A stretch of DNA of 64,000 nt from assembly GCA_000413015.1 (NCBI GenBank), contig KE332516.1:248001-312000 (forward strand), given 5' to 3'. Shown piece by piece: positions 45,254 to 54,096 of the stretch. The notes beneath the pieces are model-generated. The model saw nothing but the letters and a program-made list of their open reading frames with translations, was not told the DNA's origin and did no database searches. Both the position numbers and the translations under genes were made by a program. This DNA comes from Treponema socranskii subsp. paredis ATCC 35535. Lineage in GTDB: Bacteria; Spirochaetota; Spirochaetia; Treponematales; Treponemataceae. Every line of letters begins with the position of its first letter. Position 1 is the stretch's first letter.

Positions 45254-47011
45254 ATGGCACTCGATGAACGATTACAGACGATCAGGCACAGCTGTTCGCA
45301 CGTTATGGCGGAAGCGATCAAACATCTCTATCCGGGTACGAAAATCGCGATAGGCCCCGCAATCGATACGGGCTTTTATTACGACTTCGATTTTCCGAAA
45401 GACGTCAAATTTTCGGAAAGCGATTTTCCTGCGGTCGAAAAAGAGATGCGGAAAATTCTTTCGGGCAATCACGAATTCGTGCGCAAAGAGATTTCAAAAG
45501 ACGAAGCGCTTTCCCTTTTTAAAGACGAGCCGTATAAAATCGATTTGATACAAAGCCTTCCCGCAGACGAAGCGATCTCCACCTACGAACAGGACGATTT
45601 TCGCGATCTCTGCCGCGGGCCGCACGTATCGAGTACGAAAGAGATAAACGCGCAGGCTTTTAAATTGATGAAAATTGCGGGCGCATATTGGCACGGAGAC
45701 GCAAGTCAGCCGATGCTCACGCGCGTGTACGCGGCCTGTTTTGCAAAGCCGGACGATTTGAAAAATCATCTCAAAATGCTCGAAGAAGCCGACAAGCGCG
45801 ATCACCGAAAACTCGGCGTAAAGATGGATCTCTTCCACATAGACGACGAAGATCCCGGTCAAATTTTTTGGCATCCGAACGGCTGGTCAGTGTACATAAC
45901 GCTGCAGGAATACATGCGAAAAAAGCTCGAAGCCGACGGCTATATGGAAGTCAATACTCCGGCGATCATGCCGCGCACGCTGTGGGAACGGAGCGGACAC
46001 TGGGGACATTATCAAAAAAATATGTTCATCACCGAAAGCGAAAAGCGCATGTTCGCGATCAAGCCGATGAACTGCCCCGGCGCAATCGAAATATTTAAAA
46101 CACGGACGAGAAGCTACAAAGATCTTCCGATGCGCCTTGCCGAATTCGGTCACTGCGTGCGGAACGAGCCGAGCGGAACGCTCCACGGCATCATGCGCGT
46201 GAGAGGCTTCGTGCAGGACGATGCGCACATTTTGTGCACCGAAGAGCAGATCGAAAGCGAAGTCGCAAAGTTCTGCAAACTCCTCGTCAGCGTATACGGA
46301 GATTTCGGTTTTAATAAAAACCTTATCGTCAAACTGAGCACGATGCCCGACGATCACGTCGGAGACGAAGCGACGTGGCATCATGCCGAAAACGCACTCG
46401 GAAACGCGTGCAAAGAAGCCGGTCTCGACTATGACGTGCAGCCGAAAGAAGGCGCATTTTACGGGCCGAAGCTCGAATTTACCCTCGTCGATGCGCTCGG
46501 CCGCGAATGGCAGTGCGGTACGATCCAGCTCGATTACCAGCTGCCGTCAAGCGAACGGCTCAACGCGGAATACATCGGAAAAGACAATCAAAAGCACCAT
46601 CCGGTTATGCTGCACCGCGCCGTGCTCGGCTCGCTCGAACGCTTTATCGGCATCCTCATCGAAAACTACGCCGGAGCTTTTCCCGCATGGCTCCACTTCG
46701 AACAGGCGGCCGTCGTTCCCGTCGGACCCGATTTTTACGATTACGCGGAACAAGTGCGAAGCGCGCTCGCCGAAAAAGGCATACGCGCAAACGCGTACGT
46801 CGACGAAAGCAATATGAAAAGCAAAATCAAATCGATAAGCTCGGAGCGCAAAACACCGTACATCCTCATCGTCGGACAAAAAGAAAAAGACGAAGGTGCG
46901 GTAACGGTCCGCTTCCGCGCCGACAGCGGTCTCGAACAAAAAACGTTTTCGCTCAAAGACTTTATCGTCTATGTACAGGAAAAAACGAAAACGCATTACA
47001 ACGGCATTTGA
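45254..47011 (+). CDS. thrS: threonyl-tRNA synthetase lacking the TGS domain
   Basis: 585 residues. The protein starts directly in the editing domain ([25 protein letters not shown]), then the class II catalytic core with the zinc-site cysteine in MNCPGA, motif 2 [21 protein letters not shown] and motif 3 [11 protein letters not shown], and an anticodon-binding domain. Typical ThrRS is near 640 residues with an N-terminal TGS domain, which is missing here; no extra open frame precedes the start. A TATTAT box lies ten bases upstream. Confidence 0.95.
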   Translation: MALDERLQTIRHSCSHVMAEAIKHLYPGTKIAIGPAIDTGFYYDFDFPKDVKFSESDFPAVEKEMRKILSGNHEFVRKEISKDEALSLFKDEPYKIDLIQSLPADEAISTYEQDDFRDLCRGPHVSSTKEINAQAFKLMKIAGAYWHGDASQPMLTRVYAACFAKPDDLKNHLKMLEEADKRDHRKLGVKMDLFHIDDEDPGQIFWHPNGWSVYITLQEYMRKKLEADGYMEVNTPAIMPRTLWERSGHWGHYQKNMFITESEKRMFAIKPMNCPGAIEIFKTRTRSYKDLPMRLAEFGHCVRNEPSGTLHGIMRVRGFVQDDAHILCTEEQIESEVAKFCKLLVSVYGDFGFNKNLIVKLSTMPDDHVGDEATWHHAENALGNACKEAGLDYDVQPKEGAFYGPKLEFTLVDALGREWQCGTIQLDYQLPSSERLNAEYIGKDNQKHHPVMLHRAVLGSLERFIGILIENYAGAFPAWLHFEQAAVVPVGPDFYDYAEQVRSALAEKGIRANAYVDESNMKSKIKSISSERKTPYILIVGQKEKDEGAVTVRFRADSGLEQKTFSLKDFIVYVQEKTKTHYNGI

Positions 47012-47141
47012 CCGATTTTTAAAACCGGCGTTTCGGCACTTCGTTTTAAGCGATGTACCGGAAGCCGAATTCTGTCGGCGCCCGTCCGCCAAAGGATAAG
47101 CCGGCAGCGTCTTTATTCCTTTATCAAGGGAGCGATCAGCC

Positions 47142-47387
47142 ATGAAAAAAAGATTATATAAATCGAATGATAAAAAAATCTGCGGCGTGTGCGGCGGCAT
47201 CGCCGAATACTTTGACACCGACCCGACCGTCGTCCGATTTATCTGGGGCATTTTAACGATTTTGAGCTTCGGTATGGGCGGCATCCTCGCCTATATTCTG
47301 TGCGCCTTTATCTTTCCCGATAAACCGAAAGCGCATATTTCAGACGGAGCCGAATACGATACGACTCACACGTCGGAAAAAGATTAA
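47142..47387 (+). CDS. PspC-domain membrane protein
   Basis: 81 residues. The PspC fold: KKRLYKSNDKKICGVCGGIAEYFDTDPTVVRFIWG, then a membrane segment (ILTILSFGMGGILAYILCAFIF) and a polar tail. PspC proteins sense envelope stress or bind partner regulators; no pspA or pspB is adjacent. A GGGAG site lies about ten bases before the ATG. Confidence 0.9.
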   Translation: MKKRLYKSNDKKICGVCGGIAEYFDTDPTVVRFIWGILTILSFGMGGILAYILCAFIFPDKPKAHISDGAEYDTTHTSEKD

Positions 47388-47418
47388 AAGTCGAATATCG
47401 AATTTTGAAACTATACGC

Positions 47419-47459
47419 TAAATAAAGCCGAGCGCCCGAAAAGCACTTCGTTCGCCGGC
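47419..47459 (-). terminator. terminator after mrp
   Basis: On the minus strand AGCCG and CGGCT (47459-47425) close a hairpin with inner pairs CGAA/TTCG, followed by TTTATTT. It lies about 90 bases beyond the mrp stop. Confidence 0.5.
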
Positions 47460-47549
47460 TCACATCGTTGGGTTTCCCCTCACCGTATATGCCATGATCG
47501 ATCTTTTGAATCGGGCTTCCGTTTTTCGGCCGCCGCACGCATTTGCCGG

Positions 47550-48374
47550 CTACAAAGCAAGTATCGTATCGATTGCGCGATCGACGTAGTCGACGTTCAA
47601 GTCTTCGATCGTACCTAAATCGACTGCAGCAGAAGATTGTTCTTCTATCGGAATCTTTGCGAGCACGGGAATATTGTAATTTTTTGCAATCGCTTCGATA
47701 TTGCTTTTACCGTATACGTTGATGATTTCGCCGCATTTCGGACATTTTACGTAGCTCATATTTTCGACGAGGCCCAAAATCGGAATCTTCATCATCTGCG
47801 CCATCTTTACCGCTTTTTCGACGATGACGCGTACGAGCTGCTGAGGAGAAGACACGATGATAATACCGTCAACCGGAAGCGATTGGAATACCGTGAGCGG
47901 TACGTCTCCCGTACCCGGCGGCATATCGACGAACATATAATCGACGTCGCGCCAAATGACGTCGGTCCAAAACTGCTTTACCGCGCCGGATATGACCGGC
48001 CCCCGCCAGATGACGGGATCGGTATTGCTTTCAAGCAAAAAATCCATGGACATGAGCTGAATGCCGCCGTCCGTCGTTACCGGATGAATCGTCCGCTCAT
48101 CGCCCTCGGCGCGCGCAGAAGAAAGACCGAATGCTTCGGGTATGGAAGGTCCGGTTATATCGGCATCGAGGATAGCCGTATGTTTTCCTTTTCGATTCAT
48201 AGCACAGGCCAAAAGACAAGTGACAAAAGATTTTCCGACACCGCCTTTTCCGCTTAAAACGCCGATCACTTTTTTGACGCTGCTTTGTTCGTGGAGCTTT
48301 GCGCGCAAATCTCTTTGTTCGCAGCTTTTGCCGCACGAGCTGCAGCCGTTATTGCAATTTTGTTCTTCCGCCAT
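47550..48374 (-). CDS. mrp: Mrp/NBP35-family iron-sulfur carrier ATPase
   Basis: 274 residues. Mrp proteins carry and deliver Fe-S clusters. A cysteine-rich N-terminus (NCNNGCSSCGKSCEQRD) precedes the deviant Walker A GKGGVGKSFVTCLLA, switch DADITGPSIPEAFG, and a dimer-site CPKCGE. ATG at 48374 has GAGG seven bases upstream. A truncated near-copy of its first 100 residues lies at 49959-50279. Confidence 0.93.
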   Translation of the reverse strand: MAEEQNCNNGCSSCGKSCEQRDLRAKLHEQSSVKKVIGVLSGKGGVGKSFVTCLLACAMNRKGKHTAILDADITGPSIPEAFGLSSARAEGDERTIHPVTTDGGIQLMSMDFLLESNTDPVIWRGPVISGAVKQFWTDVIWRDVDYMFVDMPPGTGDVPLTVFQSLPVDGIIIVSSPQQLVRVIVEKAVKMAQMMKIPILGLVENMSYVKCPKCGEIINVYGKSNIEAIAKNYNIPVLAKIPIEEQSSAAVDLGTIEDLNVDYVDRAIDTILAL

Positions 48375-48469
48375 CGTATGCCTCAACTTCGATTACGGCC
48401 GCTTTCCGAAAACAGCAGAAGTTTCCGGCAGCTGCCGTATGTATAATGTACTCATAAAAGAAGGCGGCG

Positions 48470-48952
48470 TCAACTTTCATCCGCCAATGCCGAAAGCGTT
48501 TTTCCCGAAAGCCGATAGACGTTCCAATCTTTCATCCGCTCGGCTCCGATCGAAAGATAAAAATCGATACTCGGCGTATTCCAATTCAGACACGACCATT
48601 CAAGCCTTCCGCAGCCGCGAGAGACGGCGATGCCGGCGAGTTTTATTAAAATCGCTTTTCCGACGCCGCGCCCGCGGTATTCGGGAAAGACGTACAAATC
48701 TTCGAGGTAGATGCCCGCGCGGCCGAGGAATGTGGAAAAATTATGAAAAAAAAGCGCAAAGCCGATTTCCTTTCCGTCTGCAAGCGCAAAAAGTACTTCG
48801 GCTTTCTTTTTATCGAAAATCCATTCGTTCAAAAGCGCTTCAGTCGCGACGACCTCATCTTCCATCTTTTCGTATTGCGCGAGCATTTCAATAAAGTGCA
48901 AAATAAGCGGCACATCTTTTTTTTCGGCAAATCGAAACCGAATATCGTTCAT
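48470..48952 (-). CDS. GNAT-family N-acetyltransferase
   Basis: 160 residues. The acetyl-CoA-binding motif is VFPEYRGRGVGKAILIKLAG, preceded by the GIYLEDL strand and followed by WNTPSIDFYLSIGA, close to diamine/thialysine acetyltransferases. The substrate is not certain. The start ATG at 48952 is eight bases after an extended -10 TGC-TATACT with no ribosome-binding site. A remnant of its 5' end is found at 50322-50390. Confidence 0.88.
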   Translation of the reverse strand: MNDIRFRFAEKKDVPLILHFIEMLAQYEKMEDEVVATEALLNEWIFDKKKAEVLFALADGKEIGFALFFHNFSTFLGRAGIYLEDLYVFPEYRGRGVGKAILIKLAGIAVSRGCGRLEWSCLNWNTPSIDFYLSIGAERMKDWNVYRLSGKTLSALADES

Positions 48953-48960
48953 AATCCGAA

Positions 48961-48989
48961 AGTATAGCATAAAGGATGCGCGTCGTCAA
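48961..48989 (-). promoter_or_regulatory. promoter of the GNAT gene
   Basis: TTGACG (48989-48984), 17 bases, TATACT (48966-48961) extended by TGC, eight bases before the ATG at 48952. Confidence 0.65.
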
Positions 48990-49849
48990 AATACAACGGA
49001 CACGTTTTTTTTCTTGCGTACATAGAGCATGCATACAAAGATAAAGGATAAAAACTGTGCCGTTCCGATCCGTACAACTTGCAGATGATCGCTTCCCATG
49101 CTCGAGGCAACGTGAACGATATTGATGATACTGTTGTTAAAAAAGTGGTCGGACAGGCCCGCCCATACAGAGCCGGTCATCCTGTATAAAAAGCTCATCT
49201 TCAAACCGTAGACGAATGAGAGCACTACATAGCCCGCGCTCAAAAGCAGCATCGGAACGAACTCCAGTTGCCCTTCGATAAATGAGCGTACGGGCATTGC
49301 CAAATGCCACAGACCGAACAATAATGCGGTAATAAATATTGTCATCCTACAGTCATACCGCTCGCGCAAAAGCCGCGTAAAAAGCCCGCGGAACAAACCT
49401 TCTTCCATCCATACGTTAAGCACATTGAATAAAAGAATAAAACCGATGCCCGTGCTTACATACTCGGTGCTGTTGACCAGTGAAAAACCGCCGGACGCTA
49501 TCGTCAAAGAAGGAGAGGCTTCCTGAACGTACAGCACGATGCACTCGGCCGCATAGGCGATCGTGTAAAAGCCGAAGCCCAATGCCAAACCGAAGCCGAT
49601 ATTTTTAAGCCGACCGGCGCGTACAAAACCGATGTCACGCCAATGTAAGCCCGATGCAAAAAGCGCGGCAAAAATTACAACGACGCCGCACGCTTTATGA
49701 ATAAAGTTTTCACCGATAACGCTTTCGTCCGTCTTGAGCACAAAATACTCCCACAGACGGAACGCATAGCACAAAAGGTACAGTGCGATACATACCGACA
49801 GAGGATATTGAGAAAAAACTTTGCCGATCGGCTTTTTATCTTGTTCCAT
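48986..49849 (-). CDS. CPBP-family intramembrane protease
   Basis: 287 residues, about eight membrane helices. The active-site glutamates and arginine are in WMEEGLFRGLFTRLL and the histidine in LFGLWHLAM, the Abi/CPBP (PF02517) signature. Relatives process lipid-modified peptides or protect against self-made bacteriocins. ATG at 49849 has a GGAG site; the longer open frame is not conserved. It sits between the intact and broken mrp copies. Confidence 0.85.
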   Translation of the reverse strand: MEQDKKPIGKVFSQYPLSVCIALYLLCYAFRLWEYFVLKTDESVIGENFIHKACGVVVIFAALFASGLHWRDIGFVRAGRLKNIGFGLALGFGFYTIAYAAECIVLYVQEASPSLTIASGGFSLVNSTEYVSTGIGFILLFNVLNVWMEEGLFRGLFTRLLRERYDCRMTIFITALLFGLWHLAMPVRSFIEGQLEFVPMLLLSAGYVVLSFVYGLKMSFLYRMTGSVWAGLSDHFFNNSIINIVHVASSMGSDHLQVVRIGTAQFLSFIFVCMLYVRKKKNVSVVF

Positions 49850-49958
49850 TCGTATGCTCCTTCGCGAAACAGTATAACGTAAACGATATACGCCGTCAAA
49901 ATACATATGCCGCATAAAAACGAGAGAAATTGCAGCGATGCGTACAGAAAATACCGCG

Positions 49959-50279
49959 TCATATACGCCGAACAAAAACCGTCATCGGATGAATTATCTG
50001 TTCGTTCCCTTCGGCGCGCGCCGAAGAGAGACCAAACGCTTCGGGGATCGAATGACCGGTTATATCGGCATCGAGGATTGCAGTATGTTTTCCTTTTCGA
50101 TTCATGGCGCAGGCCAAAAGACAGGTGACGAACGACTTTCCGACACCTCCCTTCCCGCTTAAAACGCCGATCACTTTTTTGACGCTGCTGCCTTCGTGCA
50201 GCTTTGCGCGAAAATCCCGCTGCTCGCAGCTTTTGCCGCACGAAGTACATTCGTTATTGCAATTTTGCTCTTCCGCCAT
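49959..50279 (-). pseudogene. truncated duplicate of mrp
   Basis: 106 codons. The first 98 or so are nearly identical to mrp at 47550 (same cysteine motif with NECTSC, same GKGGVGKSFVT and DADITG), then the sequence diverges after EQIIHPMT and stops at VFVRRI. The C-terminal CPKC and most of the ATPase fold are missing, so an active carrier is unlikely. The start keeps an ATG at 50279 but the GAGG site has changed. Confidence 0.85.
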
Positions 50280-50321
50280 CGTATGCCACAATTTGGATTA
50301 CGGCCGCTTTCCGAAAACCGT

Positions 50322-50390
50322 ACCATCGACTTCGGCAAATCGGAATTGCATATCGCGCATAATTCGAAGTATAGCATACAGGATACATAC
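50322..50390 (-). pseudogene. 5' remnant of a duplicated GNAT gene and its promoter
   Basis: The minus strand repeats the GNAT promoter (TGC-TATACT at 50373-50368) and its first 12 to 14 codons (MRDMQFRFAEVDG against MNDIRFRFAEKKD), then jumps into the sequence upstream of the mrp copy. The body of the acetyltransferase gene is deleted. Confidence 0.75.
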
Positions 50391-50498
50391 CGTCTTTTTA
50401 TCGATGAAGTTTAGAATCAATAAATTCTATAAAAAACGTAGAAAACAAAAATGCTTACTCTGCATACTAGTCATCCGTAGAGAAAAGGCTTACCCTGC

Positions 50499-50536
50499 TT
50501 GCATCCTCTAAAAACTCTATCTTTTAGAGGATGCAA
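50499..50536. repeat. 15-base perfect inverted repeat
   Basis: TTGCATCCTCTAAAA (50499-50513) and TTTTAGAGGATGCAA (50522-50536) with an eight-base loop. It lies about 50 bases beyond the stop of the minus-strand gene at 50589, where a terminator is expected, but no T run follows on either side except the four bases within the stem. Confidence 0.7.
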
Positions 50537-50588
50537 ACAATAGAATCTCTTATAATAAAATATCAATTGTATTAATTGTGATACTTTT

Positions 50589-51305
50589 CTATTTTTGAAT
50601 CAAATCACTTATTTTCTTAGGCAACTTTTCTTTTGCTGTATCGTAGACTTGTATATTTTCTATGATTCCCACCACAGGTAAATAATTATTGTCTAATGCT
50701 AATTCTGTAAAATCTTTATATTCTTGAGAATCATACGGTGCTATTTTATACGTTATTTGCAAAGTTACCGTTCTATCAACATTTCCCTGTGTATCTTTTC
50801 TACTTTGAAGAAAAGTTCTGGCTGTTGTTTTTTCCATTTTAAAGAAATTAAACTTATCAAGATCAATAAGTTTGATAGCAATTCTTTTTCGAAAAATAGA
50901 ATCACGACTAGCTATATAATCATAATAAAATGCATCAAGAAGGAAAACAGCACCTTCTTTTATTAAAACAGGAAAGCCTTCATTTGTAAAATCATAATCA
51001 CCAAAATTAACATTTGTAGTTAAGACATAGGTTAAATCCAAATCTACATTTGCAATTGCTTTATCAAGACCTTGTTTGATTTGCGGAAACTGTTCTGCCC
51101 ATTCAAATTCATCATTACTATATTTTTTATATTTTTCATGTTCAACAACCTTTGCATAATTTAAATATTCCTCATCAGTAATAGGCATTTGACTTACTTT
51201 TAAATAAACATAATAAGCATTACTTTTATCCAATCTGTTAGTTTGTGCAGAAAGACTAAATCCTATTATAACTACCATAAGAAACAAAGATAATAACTTT
51301 TTCAT
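50589..51305 (-). CDS. exported protein of unknown function, AT-rich
   Basis: 238 residues. A signal peptide (LLSLFLMVVIIGFSLSAQ) with cleavage near AQT. The mature part is rich in Tyr, Lys and Asp, has an EEYLNYAKVVEHEKYKK helix and a beta-rich second half. No family recognised with confidence. Codon use is markedly AT-rich relative to femX and mrp. Promoter TTGACA-17-TATTCT lies at 51367-51395. Confidence 0.65.
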   Translation of the reverse strand: MKKLLSLFLMVVIIGFSLSAQTNRLDKSNAYYVYLKVSQMPITDEEYLNYAKVVEHEKYKKYSNDEFEWAEQFPQIKQGLDKAIANVDLDLTYVLTTNVNFGDYDFTNEGFPVLIKEGAVFLLDAFYYDYIASRDSIFRKRIAIKLIDLDKFNFFKMEKTTARTFLQSRKDTQGNVDRTVTLQITYKIAPYDSQEYKDFTELALDNNYLPVVGIIENIQVYDTAKEKLPKKISDLIQK

Positions 51306-51366
51306 CGATGTTAACCTCTAAATAACTTTAGATAAAAAATAAATCAACTTTTATTTTCTTTTAAGA

Positions 51367-51395
51367 AGAATAAATGTAAATCAATCTTTTGTCAA
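51367..51395 (-). promoter_or_regulatory. promoter of the 50589 gene
   Basis: TTGACA (51395-51390), 17 bases, TATTCT (51372-51367). The gene has a leader of about 55 bases. The rest of the 51306-51585 gap shows nothing beyond a TTGACT at 51491 that may belong to the femX side. Confidence 0.55.
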
Positions 51396-51585
51396 GAAAT
51401 ATTTCCGTACTTACATATCTTCATCACTCGATACAATCGCCTAAATAATTCAGCTGAGATCTCAAAGAATGTAGTCACGTATACTAAGGCTTGACTTTTA
51501 TTTGTTTTAGCCTCTGGTATCCTTGTCATGACAAAAGCCGTCATCGGCATTGCGCCTTTTGCGTTTAATTGTTATGGTAACCTTT

Positions 51586-52713
51586 ATGGTTTCGATCGAA
51601 CAAGTATCTCCGGAAGCGTTTCCTCCGCAAGACAATCTCTTTCAAACGGCGTTTTGGGGAACATTTAAAAAATTTGCGGGACAGGAACCGCATTTTTTTT
51701 CGGCGACCTTTACCGACGATGACGCTTTATCCGCGTACACGTTTCCGTTTATGATCCTCCTGCGGCAAAGGCATGACGGAAGCTGTTATGCGTATGCGCC
51801 CAAAGCTCCCTCGATTTCGCTGCCTGCAGAAAAGCGCGGCATGCTTCTTGAAGAACTTGCGCTCGCCCTACGTGACTGCGTTCCCGAAAACTGTATTTGT
51901 CTGCGCTTCGATTTGGCATGGAGGAGCCGGTACGGCGGAGATGAAATCATAAAAACGGAAACGGCGCAGCTTGCGCTCAACTGGGGAACAAAAACGCACA
52001 ATTTGCGGAAAGCGTCCGGAAATCATCTTGCGCCCGACACCGTCATCATCAATCTGTCGCTCACTCCCGAACAAATTCTTTCGCGCATGAGAGGGACGAC
52101 ACGGAACTGCATACGCCGCGCGTACCGGAGCGAAATCGATTTTGCCGTCGGCGGAATCGATATGCTGCACGACTGGTACGGACTCTACGAAGAGACCGCA
52201 AAGCGAAAAGGTTTTTATTACGAAAGCGAAGATTATTTCAATACGCTGTTTTCGCACAAGCGCATTCAGGAAAACACCTTTCACGAGCCGCCGCCTCATA
52301 AAAAAATTGAAACGAAAAAAAAGGAAATCATTCCACTCGCCGCCCCCGCCCCGCTTCCGCAATTCCATATCATGACCGCATCGAAAAGCGGCAAACTCCT
52401 TTCGGGCATCATCATCGCTCTGTCCGGACACAACGCGTATTATATGTATGCGGGCTCATCGGAAGATTTGAAAGAACTTATGGCAAACTACGGACTTCAA
52501 TGGGAAGCCGTACGTTTCGCGCGAAGCAAAGGATGCACGAACTACGATCTCATGGGCATTCCGCCGAACGGCGATACGTCAAATCCGATGGCGGGTTTGT
52601 ATCTTTTTAAAACGGGATTCGGCGGTGAAAAAGTACGTTTTGCCGGTACATGGGATTATCCGTATGACGAAAAACGCTACGCGTATTTCAATCTCGAAGA
52701 GCAGATGCGGTAA
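51586..52713 (+). CDS. FemAB/FemX-family peptidoglycan bridge aminoacyltransferase
   Basis: About 375 residues. FemAB enzymes transfer amino acids from tRNA to lipid II side chains. The start VSIEQVSPEAFPPQDNLFQTAFWG matches the family. The second GNAT half has RMRGTTRNCIRRAYRSEIDF, SGIIIALSGHNAYYMYAGSS and YDLMGIPPNGDTSNPMAGLYLFKTGFGG. An internal Lys/Pro-rich insert (near residue 245) is unusual. Two in-frame ATGs at 51574 and 51586 lack ribosome-binding sites; the latter is chosen by homology. Confidence 0.88.
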   Translation: MVSIEQVSPEAFPPQDNLFQTAFWGTFKKFAGQEPHFFSATFTDDDALSAYTFPFMILLRQRHDGSCYAYAPKAPSISLPAEKRGMLLEELALALRDCVPENCICLRFDLAWRSRYGGDEIIKTETAQLALNWGTKTHNLRKASGNHLAPDTVIINLSLTPEQILSRMRGTTRNCIRRAYRSEIDFAVGGIDMLHDWYGLYEETAKRKGFYYESEDYFNTLFSHKRIQENTFHEPPPHKKIETKKKEIIPLAAPAPLPQFHIMTASKSGKLLSGIIIALSGHNAYYMYAGSSEDLKELMANYGLQWEAVRFARSKGCTNYDLMGIPPNGDTSNPMAGLYLFKTGFGGEKVRFAGTWDYPYDEKRYAYFNLEEQMR

Positions 52714-52728
52714 ATACGATAAAAATCG

Positions 52729-52801
52729 TCGGGATAGGGCGGTTCGAACGCCCGACATCTTGCTCCCAAAGCAAGCGCGCTACCGGCTGCGCTATATCCC
52801 G
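52729..52801 (-). tRNA. tRNA-Pro (anticodon UGG)
   Basis: 73 bases. The acceptor stem CGGGATA/TATCCCG is perfect, with discriminator A. The anticodon stem-loop is CTTGC-TTTGGGA-GCAAG with anticodon TGG, and the T arm is GGGCGTTCGAACCGCCC. CCA is not encoded. The gene is 15 bases from the end of femX, which is on the opposite strand. Confidence 0.95.
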
Positions 52802-52812
52802 AAAGCAAAAAG

Positions 52813-52841
52813 AGTATAGCCCGAACGCCCCGTTTTGTCAA
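52813..52841 (-). promoter_or_regulatory. promoter of tRNA-Pro
   Basis: TTGACA (52841-52836), 17 bases, TATACT (52818-52813), twelve bases before the mature 5' end. Confidence 0.75.
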
Positions 52842-53008
52842 AGCGGACACACACAAAAGCGCTCGTACCATTCTACTCGAAGATAACAAATCTGTAGACA
52901 AATATTCTTTTTTTTTCATACCGGAAGACCTTAATCGAGACTAAAATAAGTACATCTTAAAAATAAGGAGGTCTGTTTCTTTCCCTGTTGTCCGTATATC
53001 ATTAGGTA

Positions 53009-53587
53009 CTATTTTCCCGTATTCAGTCGATTCAAAAGTAACGGAACATCTTTTTCAAGGATATACCAATCTCCATGCATTGCGTCCATTATGACCTTAA
53101 ATTTATCATATCCTGTCACCACAATAGAATATTTTACAGGAAAAAGAATTTTCGGGTCTTCCAGCATCTGCAATTTACCTTCAATAACATATCCTATTAT
53201 AACTTCCTCTCCTGTAACAGTATAACAGTTATGCCCCCATGGGTCGACAAGATCATCTCGCTTTTCACATGACTTTGCAGAAAAATTATCTTTCAGTACT
53301 ACATATTTTCTAGGTCGATCGCTTACCATTGAAACAAATTGCTCGTCCTCGAATTTATCGGCAACATCTTTTGAAAATATTGTATCACTTTGTGTCCAGC
53401 CATGAGACTTTGCTTCTCGATATCTTTGCACGAATTCTATTGCCTTATCACGATCAAAGGAAATCTGTTTTCTCTTTCCATGATTTACATACAATAAGGA
53501 GAAAACACAAAATACTATAAATAATGATATGCAGCTTACAACAAACCTCTTCATCACTTTTACAATTTCTTTCTGCTTATCTGCCAT
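53009..53587 (-). CDS. membrane-anchored protein of unknown function
   Basis: 192 residues. One N-terminal membrane segment (FVVSCISLFIVFCVFSLLYV) is followed by a polar domain with no recognised fold (DRDKAIEFVQRYREAKSHGW, KYVVLKDNFSAKSC). AT-rich. It lies 34 bases downstream of the toxin-module remnant in the same direction, so it may once have been part of the same locus, for example as an immunity protein; that is inference. Confidence 0.55.
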   Translation of the reverse strand: MADKQKEIVKVMKRFVVSCISLFIVFCVFSLLYVNHGKRKQISFDRDKAIEFVQRYREAKSHGWTQSDTIFSKDVADKFEDEQFVSMVSDRPRKYVVLKDNFSAKSCEKRDDLVDPWGHNCYTVTGEEVIIGYVIEGKLQMLEDPKILFPVKYSIVVTGYDKFKVIMDAMHGDWYILEKDVPLLLNRLNTGK

Positions 53588-53621
53588 CTTTATTTATTTC
53601 CCTTTTTATATCTAAAGTAAT

Positions 53622-54096
53622 CTACTTTATAGGTCGTATTATCTCTATACCAGTCAACGCTCCGCTCAACAGATCTTCCGCAAGCGACTTTCCTTTTGCA
53701 TACGTGCGGCCCTCCGCTTTTGCTTTCGCCCGTTCATACGCGTCCCGTTTGTCTTCCACATACCCCAAGCTGTTGATCGCACCCAGCGTTGCACGGCTTT
53801 CTTTACTTCCGTATTTCCATCGCGCCGCTTTCGCCGCACTCTTCGCTCCGCTGATCGATGCTGCTAGATTTCCCACACTGACATTTGCTCCCGCTGTACT
53901 CAGCTCCGCTCCTATCCCGTTTCTGCCTATAGAAACTGCAAGCAAACCGCTCGATGCACTTTTAAGTTTCGTCTTCCCTAAAAAGTCTCCCACGTTCAGT
54001 ACATTGAACGTCATATCACCCCCGAATGCGAAGTTCATCCCTTCCGTTGCATACTTACCTATTGCCGAATTTTTAGAGAAATTCGTTAGAATTCCT
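53622..54096 (-). pseudogene. 5'-truncated polymorphic-toxin pre-toxin module
   Basis: About 158 codons, open but without a convincing start. The sequence KYATEGMNFAFGGDMTFNVL, GLLAVSIGRNGIGAELST, GANVSVGNLAASISGAKSAA and RKYG/KESRATLGAINSLGY resembles the repeated module near the C-terminus of very large secreted proteins in Treponema, as I recall them. Everything upstream is missing: the frame begins inside the ankyrin gene. It is probably the tail of a deleted polymorphic toxin. Confidence 0.55.

Noticed and set aside
47059-47080. Minus strand GACAGAATTCGGCTTCC resembles the 3' end of RNase P RNA
   Set aside because: The conserved GAGGAAAGTCC-type 5' core is absent from the 400 bases upstream on that strand, which instead contain the PspC gene. 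The match is short and probably chance or a small remnant.
51528-51662. A 44-codon plus-strand frame (MTKAVIGIAPFAF...) overlapping the start of femX in another frame
   Set aside because: No similarity recognised, no ribosome-binding site, and the FemX frame is clearly coding across the overlap.
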